Position numbers and translations under genes: made by a program | Origin: Gentiana macrophylla | Taxonomy: Eukaryota; Streptophyta; Magnoliopsida; Gentianales; Gentianaceae | Assembly (NCBI GenBank): GCA_026214975.1 | Contig: CM047815.1 | Location: forward strand, 75,359,299-75,423,298 | Direction of reading: 5' to 3' | Length of the DNA stretch: 64,000 bases | The notes under the pieces: generated by a model | What the model was told of the DNA's origin: nothing | Database searches by the model: none | What the model saw: the letters and a program-made list of their open reading frames with translations, nothing else | Shown: positions 14,641 through 26,399 of the stretch, piece by piece | How the letters are laid out: every line of letters starts with the position of its first letter | Numbering within the stretch: the stretch's first letter is position 1

Positions 14641-16094
14641 TAAGATTTCAATTCATAGTGTTAAGTGGTGATTTTGTACGCTTTATAGTGATATATTTTA
14701 TATCAATTTCCCCATATCCGGATGTTTTTCATAGAAATCGAGCTTTATATCAAGTATTGAACAAGTGATGTTTTTAATGGGTTAGTTGCAAAACTGTATG
14801 ATTTATGTGTAAAATTGATGGTTTTATATTGATTTGGAAGATACTACATTTTACAATGTGTTTGATGTATTGTAGATACACAATTTCACCAAAAAGAGGA
14901 TTAAGAGAGGTTAACAATCGGATTAATGAAGAGGAGAAGAGATAAAGATGAAATCGATCAAGATAAAGATGAAGATATCAAGTTTTTGATCCAAATTAAT
15001 CAAGCGCCCAAGTCCTGTTTAGTCTGGATCAAGGCCCAAATAGTGGATCAAGCGCCCAAGAGGAGAAATCGTAATGTAGAGTTTGGACGCTGAGTGAACG
15101 AAAGGCCCGCTTCTAACGCTGCAGAGCAAGCCGGACGAAGGCCCAGAAGTCGGACGGGCGCCCTAAGTTTATAGCAAAGAAATGCGCTTTACTTTTCTAT
15201 AAATAGCAGCCACAGATTTCAACCCCTAAGAATACATTATTGAGACCTATTGATACACAATCATTGTGAGAAAACTCCTAGCGGCCCCAGCTTCTCGGGG
15301 AGGCTCAAGGCATTTTTCTTGTTTCTTTCCGCTTTATTTCTCGCTTTGTCGCTGCTTTATGCTCAATGCTTAAATGAACATGTTCAAACGATTTGAATCT
15401 TTTCCATCAGTTTTTTCTATTTCCAACTGAGTTTATGTTGTGATTTTAATTCAAAGTTGTTATCTTTCCTTTGATTATTTGTTATGCAATCGATATCGAA
15501 AGATGAATTGTTATTGATGTTTACCAGATGACGAGAGTCGGTGTAAACCTTAGATCACCATAGAAAGATGGGATTTTTAACCTTGACATAACGAGAGTTG
15601 ATAGGTAGAATACCTAGGTTGCTAGATTGAGATATCTTACACCTTGTTTTGATAAATAAGCCAATCTTATAGATCGAGAGATGAGAGATTTGATAAAGCA
15701 ATTATCTACTTAGAGTAGAATTCATACTCCGTTAGTGTGAACCACATCTTTAATTAAATCATCACAAGATAGTTTAGAGAGGAAATCGAGGGTTATGGAT
15801 TGGTGGATTATTGTTTGTTCATTGTTTAATCACCATGATCATTGTCTTGTTTATTTTCTTTGTAGTTTAAATTTTATCTTTCGCTTTCGCTTTTATCCTT
15901 CCTGGCTTTGGACCGACAATCCTCTCATCCAGCTTTATTTTATCGCTTTTAGTTTCGCTTTAGTAGTAATAACCTTAGGAAAATTAATGAACTAGATACC
16001 CCGATTCCCTATGACCGACCCGTATTAATCGCTATACTACGATCCCTACACTGGGAATACCGGATTTATAAATTTATTACTTGTTTGTTTTCTT
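14641..16094 (+). mobile_element. LTR-like insertion in the copia element
   Basis: About 1.45 kb separating two pieces of copia coding sequence that belong together. Near-matching flanks AGACA (14636-14640) and AGATA (16095-16099) may be a mutated target duplication. Inside are a TATA box CTATAAATAGCAGCC near 15198, a GATGACGAGAGTCGGTG-type block and, near 16010, ATGACCGACCCGTATTAATC, all typical of a plant LTR/leader rather than coding DNA. End bases are TA, not TG/CA, so the exact limits are uncertain. Confidence 0.5.
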
Positions 16095-17110
16095 AGATAA
16101 AACTGTGACACATGTAGAGAAGGGAGGAACCGGAATGAGTAATAGTCAAACCTCAACCATCACCGATATGTAATTGTTCCGACCATCATAGGCATCGGCA
16201 GAGAGATTTAAGTTGCTAGCATTATTTGTGGTATGTGAGTAGCACCGGTGTCGCAATCCACTTGACGAGGAAGGGGGAGTACGGGGCATGGCGGGCGTAG
16301 TTTTGATGAGGAGGGCGGGAAGGACGAGGTGGTGGGTTGCCAGGTGCAAACGCTTGATCAAACCGTACCAACATTCACGAACAAGATGCCCATAATGCTC
16401 ACAAAGTTGACATTATGGAGCACCGTGGGAGGAGGGCCACGACATCGACTACGACTTGAACCACGCCCGCCTCGATTATTCGGAACCGGATCGTTGGTCA
16501 TTAAATGAGCCGAGCCGCCGCTGATTAAACGAACCGGCCGCCGCCGATTATAAGGGCCGCCTGGCCGCCATGAAGAATAGTCCTCACGCGCCCCGATAAT
16601 TACCTCAGACGTGAAGAGGAGGCCGCAAAATTTGCGATGGGAGCGTACGCCGGGAGGATTAATAAAACAAAGCCGCCGGAGATGGTTCAACCGAGCCTCG
16701 CCAGAGCACAAAGAGTACACCTCATCCAACGTGATATCGCTTTTGCAAATAATAGCAACGAGAGAATCAAATTCATGATCCAAACCAAATGTAATGTAAG
16801 CAATTAAATCCTCATCATTAATCGGATGTCCAAAGAAGACGAAGATCATCGCAATTCGCTTAATGGACATGAAATAACTGAGGTCGTAAGATTACCTTTT
16901 GCGCATAAAAGCCAATTTGCGCGCAGATGAACAAACCGAACGGATTGGGCCGCAAAACTCGCCTGGCATGATTTCCGTATTTCGCCGATGTCGTAGCGTG
17001 ATATACCGGAGAGAACATCATCGAGAGTGAAGACGTGATGGTGCCGAGGATCAAACCGCCCCGCTTCAACCAAAGATCATACGCAGGATTGTTGGAGGTA
17101 ATGCCATCGG
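16095..17110 (-). pseudogene. Copia gag and protease-start remnant
   Basis: Minus strand. The frame 16870-16358 contains DLIAYITFGLDHEFDSLVA and a following DITLDEVYSL, typical of the copia gag (UBN2) domain. Upstream frames at 17073-16846 supply its N-terminal part with frameshifts. From about 16260 the reading becomes CDTGATH...NASNLNLSA, the aspartic-protease start (DTGA), then GLTITHSGSSLL, ending at the insertion. No single frame remains open. Confidence 0.8.
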
Positions 17111-17427
17111 TAACAATGGTTGAAGCGCGGTGGTGCTATTTTTCCGCCGACATATCCGGAGCACACCTTGACCACGGAGATAAGGAGAAGCTAAGCTCGC
17201 CATAAGTGATAGTTGTGACGAGTCAATTTGGTTATATTAATTGTGTATAAGGAGTGAAAGTAGGTATCGAGAGAAAGAGGAAGTGCCGTAAGTCGGGCGA
17301 TTTTCGAGTTGCCGGACATTGTTTCCGTGAAAGAAAGCGAGGACAGACGGGTTGAAGAAAAGGAGAGATTTAAGGTTTAGAGATTGAGAGATGATCATGA
17401 GAAACGAGTTCGAGAGGCTCGATACTA

Positions 17428-17586
17428 TATTAGAATAAAATAATGTGTTTTTCCATTGATTGATAAACGATTACAAGTGTTGTTTATATACTAATACAAT
17501 AGGGGTAAATACGGGAAGATAAAATACAATGATAAACCCTACGAATGACGGCTACTTGTCGGCCAAGCTAGTGGATGCTTCAATAC
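17428..17586 (-). repeat. 5' LTR of the copia element
   Basis: 159 bp, paired with 13201-13353. The primer-binding-like sequence lies immediately inside on the minus strand. Confidence 0.85.
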
Positions 17587-18327
17587 AGCGTGCGCTAAAA
17601 GGCCATGTTTTGTGTCTTAGAGTGTTTTAAGCCCCGAGATGAGTTTTGAATGTTGTTTCTTGATCTAATTATATTAAATGAACATGAACAAGCCATGATT
17701 AAGCTCGATGCTTTAGTTCCGGCACCGAATGAATTTTTACTAAGAGTGAAGTTCAGACCGCCGGAAGAGCATGATTGGCTTGTGCGCTGATGTATTAGTA
17801 CTCATCAATGTCTATGTATGTGTTTAGATGTTGTGTCTAGTTGTTCAAGTGAAGGAGCGGAGTCATATGAGCTTTGCCTTGAAAACACTTAAGTGACTAG
17901 TTAATGATTAATAAAATATGTACTTGTGTAGTTAAAAGACTAAACATCATGTCATTCTTGCTAAGGCACAAGTCTATATCGCGATGCAAGGCGGTCAATA
18001 AAGTGAATAACTCAGAGGTTACTAAGACCCTAAGTTCGAGGGACTTCACCGAACGTGTACACTATCGAGGTTAGCCTGTGGGCTATCAGTGTGATTCACC
18101 AATAGGTTGCACCCAGATAATTTGTGGTGAGTAGCACCATGTGTAAGGCCTTTGAATGCCGATGTAACAAAGATAAGTTGTTAGAAACAAGTAGAATCCA
18201 CGATATGTTGATGAGCAATGGTTGAACCCTAAATTTGAGTCGGTCTTATAAAGATAACTTAATAATAATGGAACCTCTTTGTTAAGAAACTTAATTAAAT
18301 CAATAGCTTCTACCTATTCACTAAGTA

Positions 18328-18587
18328 CTACCTCCGTCCCAAAATGTAAGTCCGCTTACCTTTTGTGAATTTGTCCCAAAAATAAGTCCATTTAGAATAC
18401 CAATAGAGCATTTATTACATTTTTCTTCATTTTACCCTTAATTTATCATACATTCACCTACCTTACAAATATTAGATTGATGAAAGTCAAAGGGTATTCT
18501 AGACTTTTACCGTTAAAATTAATGACACTTAACCACTTTCTTAATCAGGTGAAAACTCTTAACGGACTTATTTTGGGACGGAGGTAG
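18328..18587. mobile_element. Stowaway-like MITE
   Basis: 260 bp with terminal inverted repeats CTACCTCCGTCCCAAAAT.../...ATTTTGGGACGGAGGTAG, flanked by TA on both sides. The CTCCGTCCC terminus and TA duplication are the hallmark of Stowaway (Tc1/mariner) MITEs. Sister copy 20539-22797 lacks it at the equivalent place (GAGTACTTACCTC), giving an empty site. Confidence 0.9.
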
Positions 18588-19055
18588 TACTTTGTACATA
18601 CCTCCATTGCATGTTTGTTTTGTATGCTTTGTGGGGTGGTAAGATGAACATATTGACCATGAGCTCATTGAGGATTTTGAGGATGATGTTTGAAGATGCT
18701 TTGCATGACGCTTTCATTTCACTTTTATTGTACATGTTGTACCAAACCATGTTGTATTGAATTTACTTTCATTTTCAGACTTGTTGTGATTTCATTTTAT
18801 ATTTCCTTTGAGACATCGTGATTTGTATGATTTGAATTATCGTGGTTGTAAGATAATCATTCTATTTTCATTAAGTTTTGTATTCTATTCTAGTATCATT
18901 TATGATCTCACCCGAGTCTATTTAGCTTTCGCTTTTGCAAACTCGATATTGACGACGTAGAGATTTACGATAATATTGAATTTATTTAATATTATATGTG
19001 CTTAACGCTCTTTCCTCAATAGCGACTCAGATCCGTAAAATCGGTGCAAGTTACA

Positions 19056-20533
19056 CTTTGTGTTCTTGTTTGAGTTCATGTTTGAACTTCAACTCTTCTA
19101 AGTTTTGTTAGTAATTCCGAGAATTCATGAATTCCTACATTGATCATCAAGTGTCAAAAGTGGCACCTTGTTTTTATTTTATAGCCAGGATCTTTTCACG
19201 GTTTTACCTAGTTGTAAAGTTTCTTAGTTTTCTTTATACTGCTTTTTTCTAGACGTAGGCTGTCGTATTATTTCCTTGGTGTACGGATATTCCCAATTCG
19301 GATTTGCTGGCCTATGTCTTTAAGTGGGCTAGGCTACACATTGATGACGTATGTTGCGAGGAGGACCTGGAAAATGGCTGTGAAATCTACTTTCCTTTTA
19401 ATTAAAAGTGGCAGTTTTACCTAAAAATGATTTTATTAGGGGACATGCATAATAACCCTTCCCTTTTCATTTTCTTTCAACATATACACACCTAATATGT
19501 GAAAAAATAGCAAGGATAAATCATATAATGTATGTCATTTAGAAGGATTAGTGGAGAAGATAACTTTGCTAGATGTTTTGAATATTTATTTCATTGATTG
19601 ATTTGTGTGATTCACCATTACATTTAATAAGCCTTCCCAATGTAAACATAATAAAAACTAATACTCCATTTAATCCTCTAATACACTTGTCTCATTCATT
19701 CATTGACACGAGACACTCTACAAGTGTCTTAGTCATCACTACTCTTAACACATTTGATACAAGATTCGTACAAGAATTTATCTAATATGTGATTTGTATC
19801 CGCAGTCTTACATAATAATAATAATAATAAAATATAATATAAAATAAAAACTAATAAAGTGAAACATTTGTTTAGCTGAAATTGTATAATCTTAAATGAT
19901 ATGAACAAATCTTGATATGGTGTTAAAAACTAGTTCCATAAACAAATAATCATTCACTCCAAAACATGATTGTCCTCACCGCATCAATTTTTCTTAGTTG
20001 CAACCATCAAGTGTTGTGAGGACATTACTGAAGGTCCCCAACAAATTGATTTAAAAAAAAAAAGTTTAAACTCTAACATTGAGGCCTTTCACTTCTCTTA
20101 TCTTACTGGATGAAATGTGAGACAAGAATCAAATAATTTAATTACCAAAGCTCATTGAATTGCTATTATACCAAACAGACTGAAAGAATTCGTCATTTTA
20201 TGGGATTCGAACTTTCACACTTCAACTCCAGTTTCAGCTGTCCATTACGACACCCAAGCTCTTTAGCACCGGGAAATATCCTGGGGACAACAATTTGATT
20301 TTCAAAGTCTGAAGGATGGAGTAGTTGTGAACTTAAGTGCGAATTGTACCAATTTTGGGACCCTTAATAATTATTACTATTCTCATTATAGCCACTGTCT
20401 TCGTTAGTTGTCGTAAGACTATTACATTTAATGATATATTGTACTTGTACATCTGTTTGCACATGTAAACCGTCTATGATAGAACCCTGTCCATTCATAA
20501 TCTAATAGTACTATAGGTTACCATAACCACACC
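19056..20533. other. Intergenic between two LTR copies
   Basis: No gene seen. Contains an (AAT)n tract near 19810-19830 and a tRNA-like B-box element near 20203 (listed separately). Confidence 0.5.
20195..20295 (-). repeat. tRNA-like (SINE-type) segment
   Basis: Minus-strand B-box-like AGTTCGAATCC at 20213-20203. The upstream GGATAT...CTTGGGTG arrangement is shared with the segment at 23080-23165. The A box is weak. Possibly a SINE head rather than a gene. Confidence 0.35.
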
Positions 20534-20538
20534 ATTAA

Positions 20539-20660
20539 TGTAATATTCTGATTTTTGGAAAAAGACAAACGCTGCCATTTTCACAAAACGAAATATCGGC
20601 TTCTCCTATTATTTTATTCTGAGCTTTAAGTTTTTTTTAAATATATGTATGTATGGTCGA

Positions 20661-20715
<55 letters not shown>

Positions 20716-22797
20716 TCTGAATTTTTGTAATTAAGGAAAAGGAATAATTGGAAAATATATTTAAGGAAAAATATATTCAGACTTGTTTCTTAACCTAATT
20801 ACAAATTCAGGAAAATTGGCTTTTACGTAAGAAGAACACCTTTGAAGCATTAGAAAAGGCTACAGACTTTCTTCAATTACTCACCAAGCTCAATCGCTTT
20901 CGCTTTAGAGAAGCATCGGAATCGCCTTAAGGAGAGCATCGCTTCAACCCAAGAAAGTTGAAGTTTTGGCTAAGGTATGATTTTCGCCTAAGGGTCGTTC
21001 TTGAGCAAATATGATCCTCTTTGGTTCGAATAATCGTAGTTTGATCGCTCTGTAAGCCGTTGATCGATTCTAAATTGTTTTGGGATTGATCACATAGGTT
21101 TTCCGAGAGAGGAAGAATCGCTTGTCGCTGTTTTTCCGAGTTTGGGACTGGTTTTTAGCTTGCTAAAAAGTGTAAAGCTCTTTCCTACAATTCGATTATG
21201 GTTTAGAGTGATTAGGTTGTGTTTTTGATGCGTTTTGTATCAATGATTGTGCCTAAAAGATGTTTAGGATTAAGGGTTGTTTTGGATCATAAAGGGTATG
21301 TTTTTCTGGTGTTTTTATGAGGAAAATCATTTAGAACATGTTTGGGTTTGAGTAGAAATCGATAGAGCGCAGAAAATCACATTGTAGCAGCTTTTGTTCT
21401 TTTTGGCGCCACCAAACACTTTGGCGCTACTTCCAAACCTCGAACCAGAGAGTTCAAAGACTTTCTGAACATTTTGTCGCTTCAAAGGCTTTGGCGCCCC
21501 AAGCCCGAATGTAAAGTTTGTAAGAGTCTCAAGCATTTTTGGCAAGACGCCAAATGTGTTGGCGCCCCCCAACACTGTTTATATGATTATTTCTTATGTT
21601 TTAAACTACGAGGTGAGTTCTAAACGACGTGTCTTGATCTAATAACATAATTAAACATAAACAAGCCCCGATTGAGTTTCGATGCGCTTGGTTCCGGCAC
21701 CGGACGACTTTCAAAGGGAGTTGAAGTTCGGGACCGCTTGGAAGGGCATGAAAGGGCTTAGCTTTGATGAACTAGAGTTCATCAATGTCTGTGGTAATTG
21801 CTAGGCCTTGTCCGTGTCTGTGAGGTCTAGGGAAGAGAGTTGAGTTTGAGAGGGAGCTTACTTGAAAACACTTAGGCGGCTAGTTAACAACATAATAATA
21901 AACATACTTGTGTAGCTAAAAGATTAAACATCAATCCATTCTTGGTAAGGCACAAGCCTATATCGCAAATGTGTGTGCGCTCGAAAGTGAATAACTCTAT
22001 AAGTCTTTGACCCTACGTGCGGAGGAACACCACCTCGTAAGTCCGAGACCCTACGATTTGAGGGACTTCGCCGAACGTGTGCACTATCGGAGTCTAATGT
22101 AAGAGGCTTCCGTGGTTATTGGTGAGATCCACCAATATGTTGCACCCAAGCTACTTGCGTGGTGAGTAGCACCATGCATAAGTGCCCTTGAATGCCGATG
22201 TAATGAGATAAGCTAGGCTAGAAACGATAGTCATGAAGTGTCGATGGGCATGGAATGAACCATAGATCGAGTCGGTATCATAAAGATAATTGTTTGAACT
22301 AAAAGTCATAAAGAGCCTAATTAAATTGTAGCTTCTACTTCTTACTGAGTACTTACCTCAAATGCATTGTTTTTCTATGTGTTTGGGGGAGAGAAGACGA
22401 ACAGGTGAATTCAGAGTTCGAGGAGGACTTCGATGACGACGTTTAAGGACGCCGAAGTTGAAGAGTTTATTTATTTATGTTTTAATTATTACATTAGACT
22501 TGAAGTTTCGCTTGGGAACTTGTCATGACTTTCTAGTTCTCTTTTGGAGTTTATCGACGCTTTGGATTTCGTTGGTTTCTTTTCCAATGTAATAGACGTT
22601 ACATTTCTATCTCAGTAGTATGTTGATTCCTATTCTTAGTAGCATTTATAGTGTTTGCCGAGTCTTTTAGCTTTCGCTTGCTTTTATTTGATACTTACTT
22701 ACATGTAGGCTTACGTGTAATATTAGATTTATTTAATACTATACGCGTTTAGCGCTTCGCTTCCGGATAAGGACTCGTATCCGGAGCGGGCGCTACA
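20539..22797 (+). mobile_element. Solo LTR, copy B (TSD ATTAA)
   Basis: 2259 bp, starts TGTAATATTCTG, ends GCGCTACA, flanked by ATTAA at 20534-20538 and 22798-22802. No primer site, polypurine tract or coding sequence at either side, so it is a solo LTR left by recombination between two LTRs. Sister of the split copy at 12154-19055. Contains an (AT)n tract at 20663-20710. Confidence 0.88.
20663..20710. repeat. (AT)n microsatellite
   Basis: 48 bases of nearly pure AT dinucleotide inside solo LTR copy B. Confidence 0.95.
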
Positions 22798-22884
22798 ATT
22801 AATCCGCACTTTTATTTGGTTATTATGCCGATTCCAAAACCTATTAATTATATTTTTGTTATATTTATTTGAAAGCTAAAAGGA

Positions 22885-22990
22885 TGATATGAAACCAACA
22901 AAGGTTGGTCGGAGGGGAATAGACTCCGGTCGCTAAGTAAGAGGTCTCGGTTCAAATCCTCGTGATGCAATAAACCTTGTCGGGAGAGGT
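22885..22990 (+). repeat. tRNA-like (SINE-type) segment
   Basis: GGTTCAAATCC at 22949-22959 matches a pol III B box. The upstream AAGGTTGGTCGG...GTCGCTAAG resembles a tRNA-derived head, but the A box is not canonical. No tRNA fold is evident, so not called a tRNA gene. Confidence 0.4.
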
Positions 22991-23079
22991 CCTCACCTTT
23001 GAAGAACGAAAATGTGTTTTAATTTTAATATGGATGATTGGATCGTTAAACCCTAACTACAAGCTCATGTCCCATGAAA

Positions 23080-23165
23080 GAAGTCGCCCATTTACTTAGA
23101 TTCGAACCTCCACACTCCAAATGCCTCTTAAGGCACCCAAGTCCTTACCACTAAGTCATATCCTC
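23080..23165 (-). repeat. tRNA-like (SINE-type) segment
   Basis: Minus strand: A-box-like TGACTTAGTGGTA at 23158-23146 and B-box GGTTCGAATCT at 23108-23098, about 40 bp apart, as in tRNA-derived SINE promoters. The sequence between them does not make a cloverleaf. Confidence 0.5.
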
Positions 23166-23199
23166 GACAATATGGATGATTGTATTCATTACCTTGAAT

Positions 23200-24458
23200 A
23201 GTGATGGAGGTCGGGTTAAGACTCGGCCACGTGTCACCCCACAGATGAATAAGCAATAAGTAAGGAGAAAGAAGGAAAGCATTTGAGGGCTAGTAACCCT
23301 AGCTAATACACGGTTATAAAGACCTTTATCCGCAAAAGGGAGGTCCATCTAGTCTGCCGAGCACCACATGTAGCCCGCCGCAGGTCGGTCAGAGCACCGT
23401 AGAGCCAAGGTGGCGCAGCTCGGGCCATGGCATCGCTTGAAGCTCTCCGCTTGTCGGATAGAGCTTATTAAGGTCTTATCTTACGTGGGTAATAAACATG
23501 ATAAATATGGAAAGAATCCCCGACAGTTACAACGATGATCCTGTCATTCAAATTAGCATGATTATCTCCTAGAATCATGGAGATTAACACGTGCAAATCC
23601 TTAATCGGTTACAATCATGAATCCTTGAGGACACGGCGCAATTACACCCTAGGGCAAACACGCTCCCTATATAAATGATCTTTAAACTACGGCATTTGAT
23701 TCTAATAATCCCAAGATACGCTTGGCAACTTGAGAACACGATTCTCAAAGCTCACCTAAATCCAAACACAACGCCTCCTAGTTTCACATTTTCTGCTTGC
23801 TCTTGGATCTTGAATAATTGTCTCTGTGAGTAAATCGCCCGATTATCACATCGACGGTATCCAAAGATCGCCATCAATCATGCTTTGTCTTGTAATCTAT
23901 CATTGATTAGTGTATGTAATTGATTCGTAATACTCTTTGTAACATAAGATATATGGTAATAAAATATTCCCATTGTAAGAAGGTTCAAATCCAAGGTAAA
24001 TCTTGGTACAAATATTGACCGCAAGTTGATGTTCTATATCCTTTTGTTGAAACTCGCCTAAACACTTCAGTGTCATATACTTTGTGCTTACTTATTTCTT
24101 TTGGTTGTTGTATGATTGAATGCTTAATTTGTTTAGAATTTATTAAATCCATACTCAAGCATTTACATCATCAAAGTTCACCGTAGGTAGAATCGCAATC
24201 TCTATTTGTATGAGTACTTGTTTTGAACACTCTTGACTTATCCTAAGTGTCTGTGGACTTGTGATGAATGATACTTGATTTTACAAGTGTTATACTTACC
24301 ATTAATCCTCTACTTAAGCACTTGATAACTTCATTCATTGAGGATCAAAGCGGTTACACAACTTGTCATTGAGATAAACAAGAATTTTTAAAGGGAAAGT
24401 TTGGCTCATAACAATTCACACCCCTCTGATTATCTAAGTAACCAAATCAGATCCTATA
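23200..24458 (+). repeat. Copia-type LTR (left limit unknown)
   Basis: Defined from its right end: it stops just before a primer-binding site and gag, and carries a TATA box CTATATAAAT at 23668-23677. The TTCACACCCCTCTGATTATC stretch before the primer site is typical of SIRE-like copia LTRs. No 5' TG boundary could be identified and no partner LTR is in the window. Confidence 0.55.
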
Positions 24459-24471
24459 TTTGGTATCAGAG
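24459..24471 (+). other. Copia primer-binding site
   Basis: TTTGGTATCAGAG, complementary to the 3' end of initiator Met-tRNA, the usual plant copia primer. It is followed directly by gag-like sequence. Confidence 0.8.
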
Positions 24472-24520
24472 TAAGGATGTATGTGTTATTCTACTTGATA
24501 AATCCTGATCATTGACAATG

Positions 24521-24930
24521 ATTTCCAAGGCTGTTACAAAATCTCAAGAGGGCATGTCTAGTACGCGACCATCCTATTTCAATGATATCATTATACTCAT
24601 TGGAAATGAGCCATGGGAGTGCACCTTGAATCTTTGGACACTGACTTATGGTATGTCATTGAGGATGGACCTTTCATCCCAATGAAAACCAAGATCACTG
24701 GTGATATTGTTGAAACCGTTGCAAAAAAAAGCAAGAATGGGAAGAGGCTGACGAAAAGAAAGTTTAAATTAATGTAAAATATATGACCATTCTAATGAAT
24801 GCCTTAACTAATGAAAATATAAGATATGTGTCTCAGTTTAACACTATCAAGGAGATTTGGTTGAGTTACGTATGAAATATAATGGTACTAACAGAGTTAC
24901 GGAATCCAAGATCAATCCAAATAACAAATA
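24521..24930 (+). pseudogene. Copia gag fragment
   Basis: Broken frame with RPSYFNDII, LDTDLWYVIEDGPFIPMKT and ALTNENIRYVSQFNTIKEIW, which line up with the N-terminal copia gag domain in order. Frameshifts occur near 24600 and stops near 24765 and 24870. The element is truncated after about 150 codons; the rest is missing. Confidence 0.75.
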
Positions 24931-25069
24931 GAGCTGGTCTCGAGTTTCGAAATCTGGTATAAGTTGCTAATGAGGTAACTAAACTTTAATTTATTTAATA
25001 TATAACATATCATATTTATACTAAATAATTTTTATGTAAATAAATAAATACGATCGGCTATATATGTGT

Positions 25070-25170
25070 GCACGAACAAGTTGGGAATCGAATACAAAAC
25101 CTAGTGGTACATTCTACGCACTTCCTTGTAAGAACAAATGTTCGATTCTCATCCCCGCCCTCAATACAAG
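25070..25170 (+). repeat. tRNA-like (SINE-type) segment
   Basis: A-box-like CCTAGTGGTACA at 25100-25111 and B-box-like TGTTCGATTCT at 25139-25149, 28 bp apart, followed by a C-rich tail and A8 at 25203-25210. Looks like a short tRNA-derived SINE. Confidence 0.45.
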
Positions 25171-25288
25171 TCTCTTTCCTCTCCTCCCACCCCACCTCCT
25201 CCAAAAAAAACAAACATACGAGTCAAGTTATTTCGAGAAAAACAATTTGAATCTAATTGTTAAAGCATAAATGAGAAACTTGCAGCTT

Positions 25289-26059
25289 TAAGAAAGATAA
25301 AATGAAGCAATGCAAACATAAAGTATGGCGGAAATTGATAAAACATGTAAACAAAGAGAACACAAAGATTTAACGTGGTTTCCGGCGTTGCAGCCGACTA
25401 CTCCACGGACAGTAAAAGGAGATATTTTATTATGCACAAAGTTACAAGGTATTTCATACACTTGTGAATTTTTAACACTCATTGCATTGATTACAACATT
25501 GGTATTTATTGGCACGATTCCCAAACCCTAACCGCCAAAGATCTTTGCCGGGATTGTCATAAATACCCCCAGATGTGGACCCCAGCCCACTGTTATCCAC
25601 TGTATTTAAACTCAACTTCAAACTGACTTTCCAGACTTGTAATCAACTGCCTAGATGTATAACTCAGTTGTACTTAGCAAAACTCAAAGAGACTCAAATC
25701 GATCGTTGACTTCGTAAGAAACTCGCTTGCACTTCACCACAACGACTTTCACAGAATCGAATACCCTTACCGAATCGACCATCATTCTCGCCACAGATTA
25801 GTTCCACCAATTTATTCATCGCTTTATAGATCAAGTCACCAAAATCGACACCAATCTTATTTTTCATAACTCAATCGACTTCAAATCAAGTTTCAAACAC
25901 CGCTTTGTCTCTCAAACCATGATGCTTATCGACTCGATTAAATGTTTGCATTACAATTCCTTCAATCTATTCTTAGTTTCCTTCCTTCATTTCTTAAAAA
26001 TAAAAATAAAAATTTTACATCAACCAAAAATACACCAAACTCTCCCTACGCATGCGGTC
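25289..26059. other. Repeat-like intergenic DNA
   Basis: GATTTAACGTGG...TACTCCACGG at about 25369-25410 is a phrase I know from dispersed plant repeats. No coding signal and no defined ends. Confidence 0.4.
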
Positions 26060-26064
26060 ATAAG

Positions 26065-26309
26065 TGATAACTTTTTATGGAAGGATAGTTTTGGGAGAAC
26101 TTGATAATTTCATTGATAGAACAAACATATATTTACAAGTAGTAGAAAACTAACCACTAAGCCACTTCCTATAAAATAGGAAACACGGGATCATGGCTTT
26201 AACCAACAACAACATCTCTAGTAATGGGAAATCATGTGAAAGTGGGAAATAACATGGTCGATATAGCCTTAGGTAATAAATCTTAATTAATTAACATAAT
26301 CTTCTAACA
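26065..26309 (-). repeat. 3' LTR of the copia element
   Basis: 245 bp, TGATAACTTTTTATG ... CTTCTAACA on the plus strand. Clearly diverged by substitutions and indels from its partner at 32170-32408, which suggests the insertion is not recent. Confidence 0.92.
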
Positions 26310-26399
26310 TTTATTCCCTTAATCCGAGCTAGCAATTCAGACTACTTCACACATTCCCAGCTTGTCTCTAAGCTTCAAAAATTGATCCCTCTTGAGTCC

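Larger units (their letters stand above)
13201..17586 (-). mobile_element. Degenerate Ty1/copia element inside LTR copy A
   Basis: Two near-identical terminal repeats (13201-13353 and 17428-17586) bracket gag, protease, pre-integrase, RT and RNase H remnants, all reading on the minus strand. A primer-binding-like GTATCGAGCC follows the right LTR on the minus strand, as expected for a 5' LTR. The integrase catalytic core is absent: pre-integrase residues pass straight into RT. The copy is further split by a 1.45-kb insertion (14641-16094). I could not find a convincing target duplication at its outer ends. Confidence 0.85.
12154..19055 (+). mobile_element. LTR copy A, split by a copia element and a MITE
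   Basis: Begins TGTAATATTCC and ends ...GTTACA, and is collinear with the solo LTR at 20539-22797. Subtracting the copia insertion (13201-17586) and the MITE with its TA (18326-18587) leaves about 2254 bp, almost the length of the sister copy (2259 bp). Shared blocks include the start, GGCACCGAATGAATTTTTAC/GGCACCGGACGACTTTC, GAACGTGTACACTATCG and the last 150 bp. Flanks are TTTGA and CTTTG, so no exact target duplication. Superfamily cannot be told without internal sequence. Confidence 0.7.

Noticed and set aside
20539..22797. Copy A and copy B as the two LTRs of a single full element
   Set aside because: Copy B has its own ATTAA on both sides, so it is independent. The 1.48 kb between them has no primer site or coding sequence.
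22885..23165. True tRNA genes
   Set aside because: B boxes are present but no acceptor or anticodon stem can be formed. Better explained as SINE heads.
25919..26104. Small plus-strand frame of 61 codons
   Set aside because: It runs into the copia LTR and has no supporting context.
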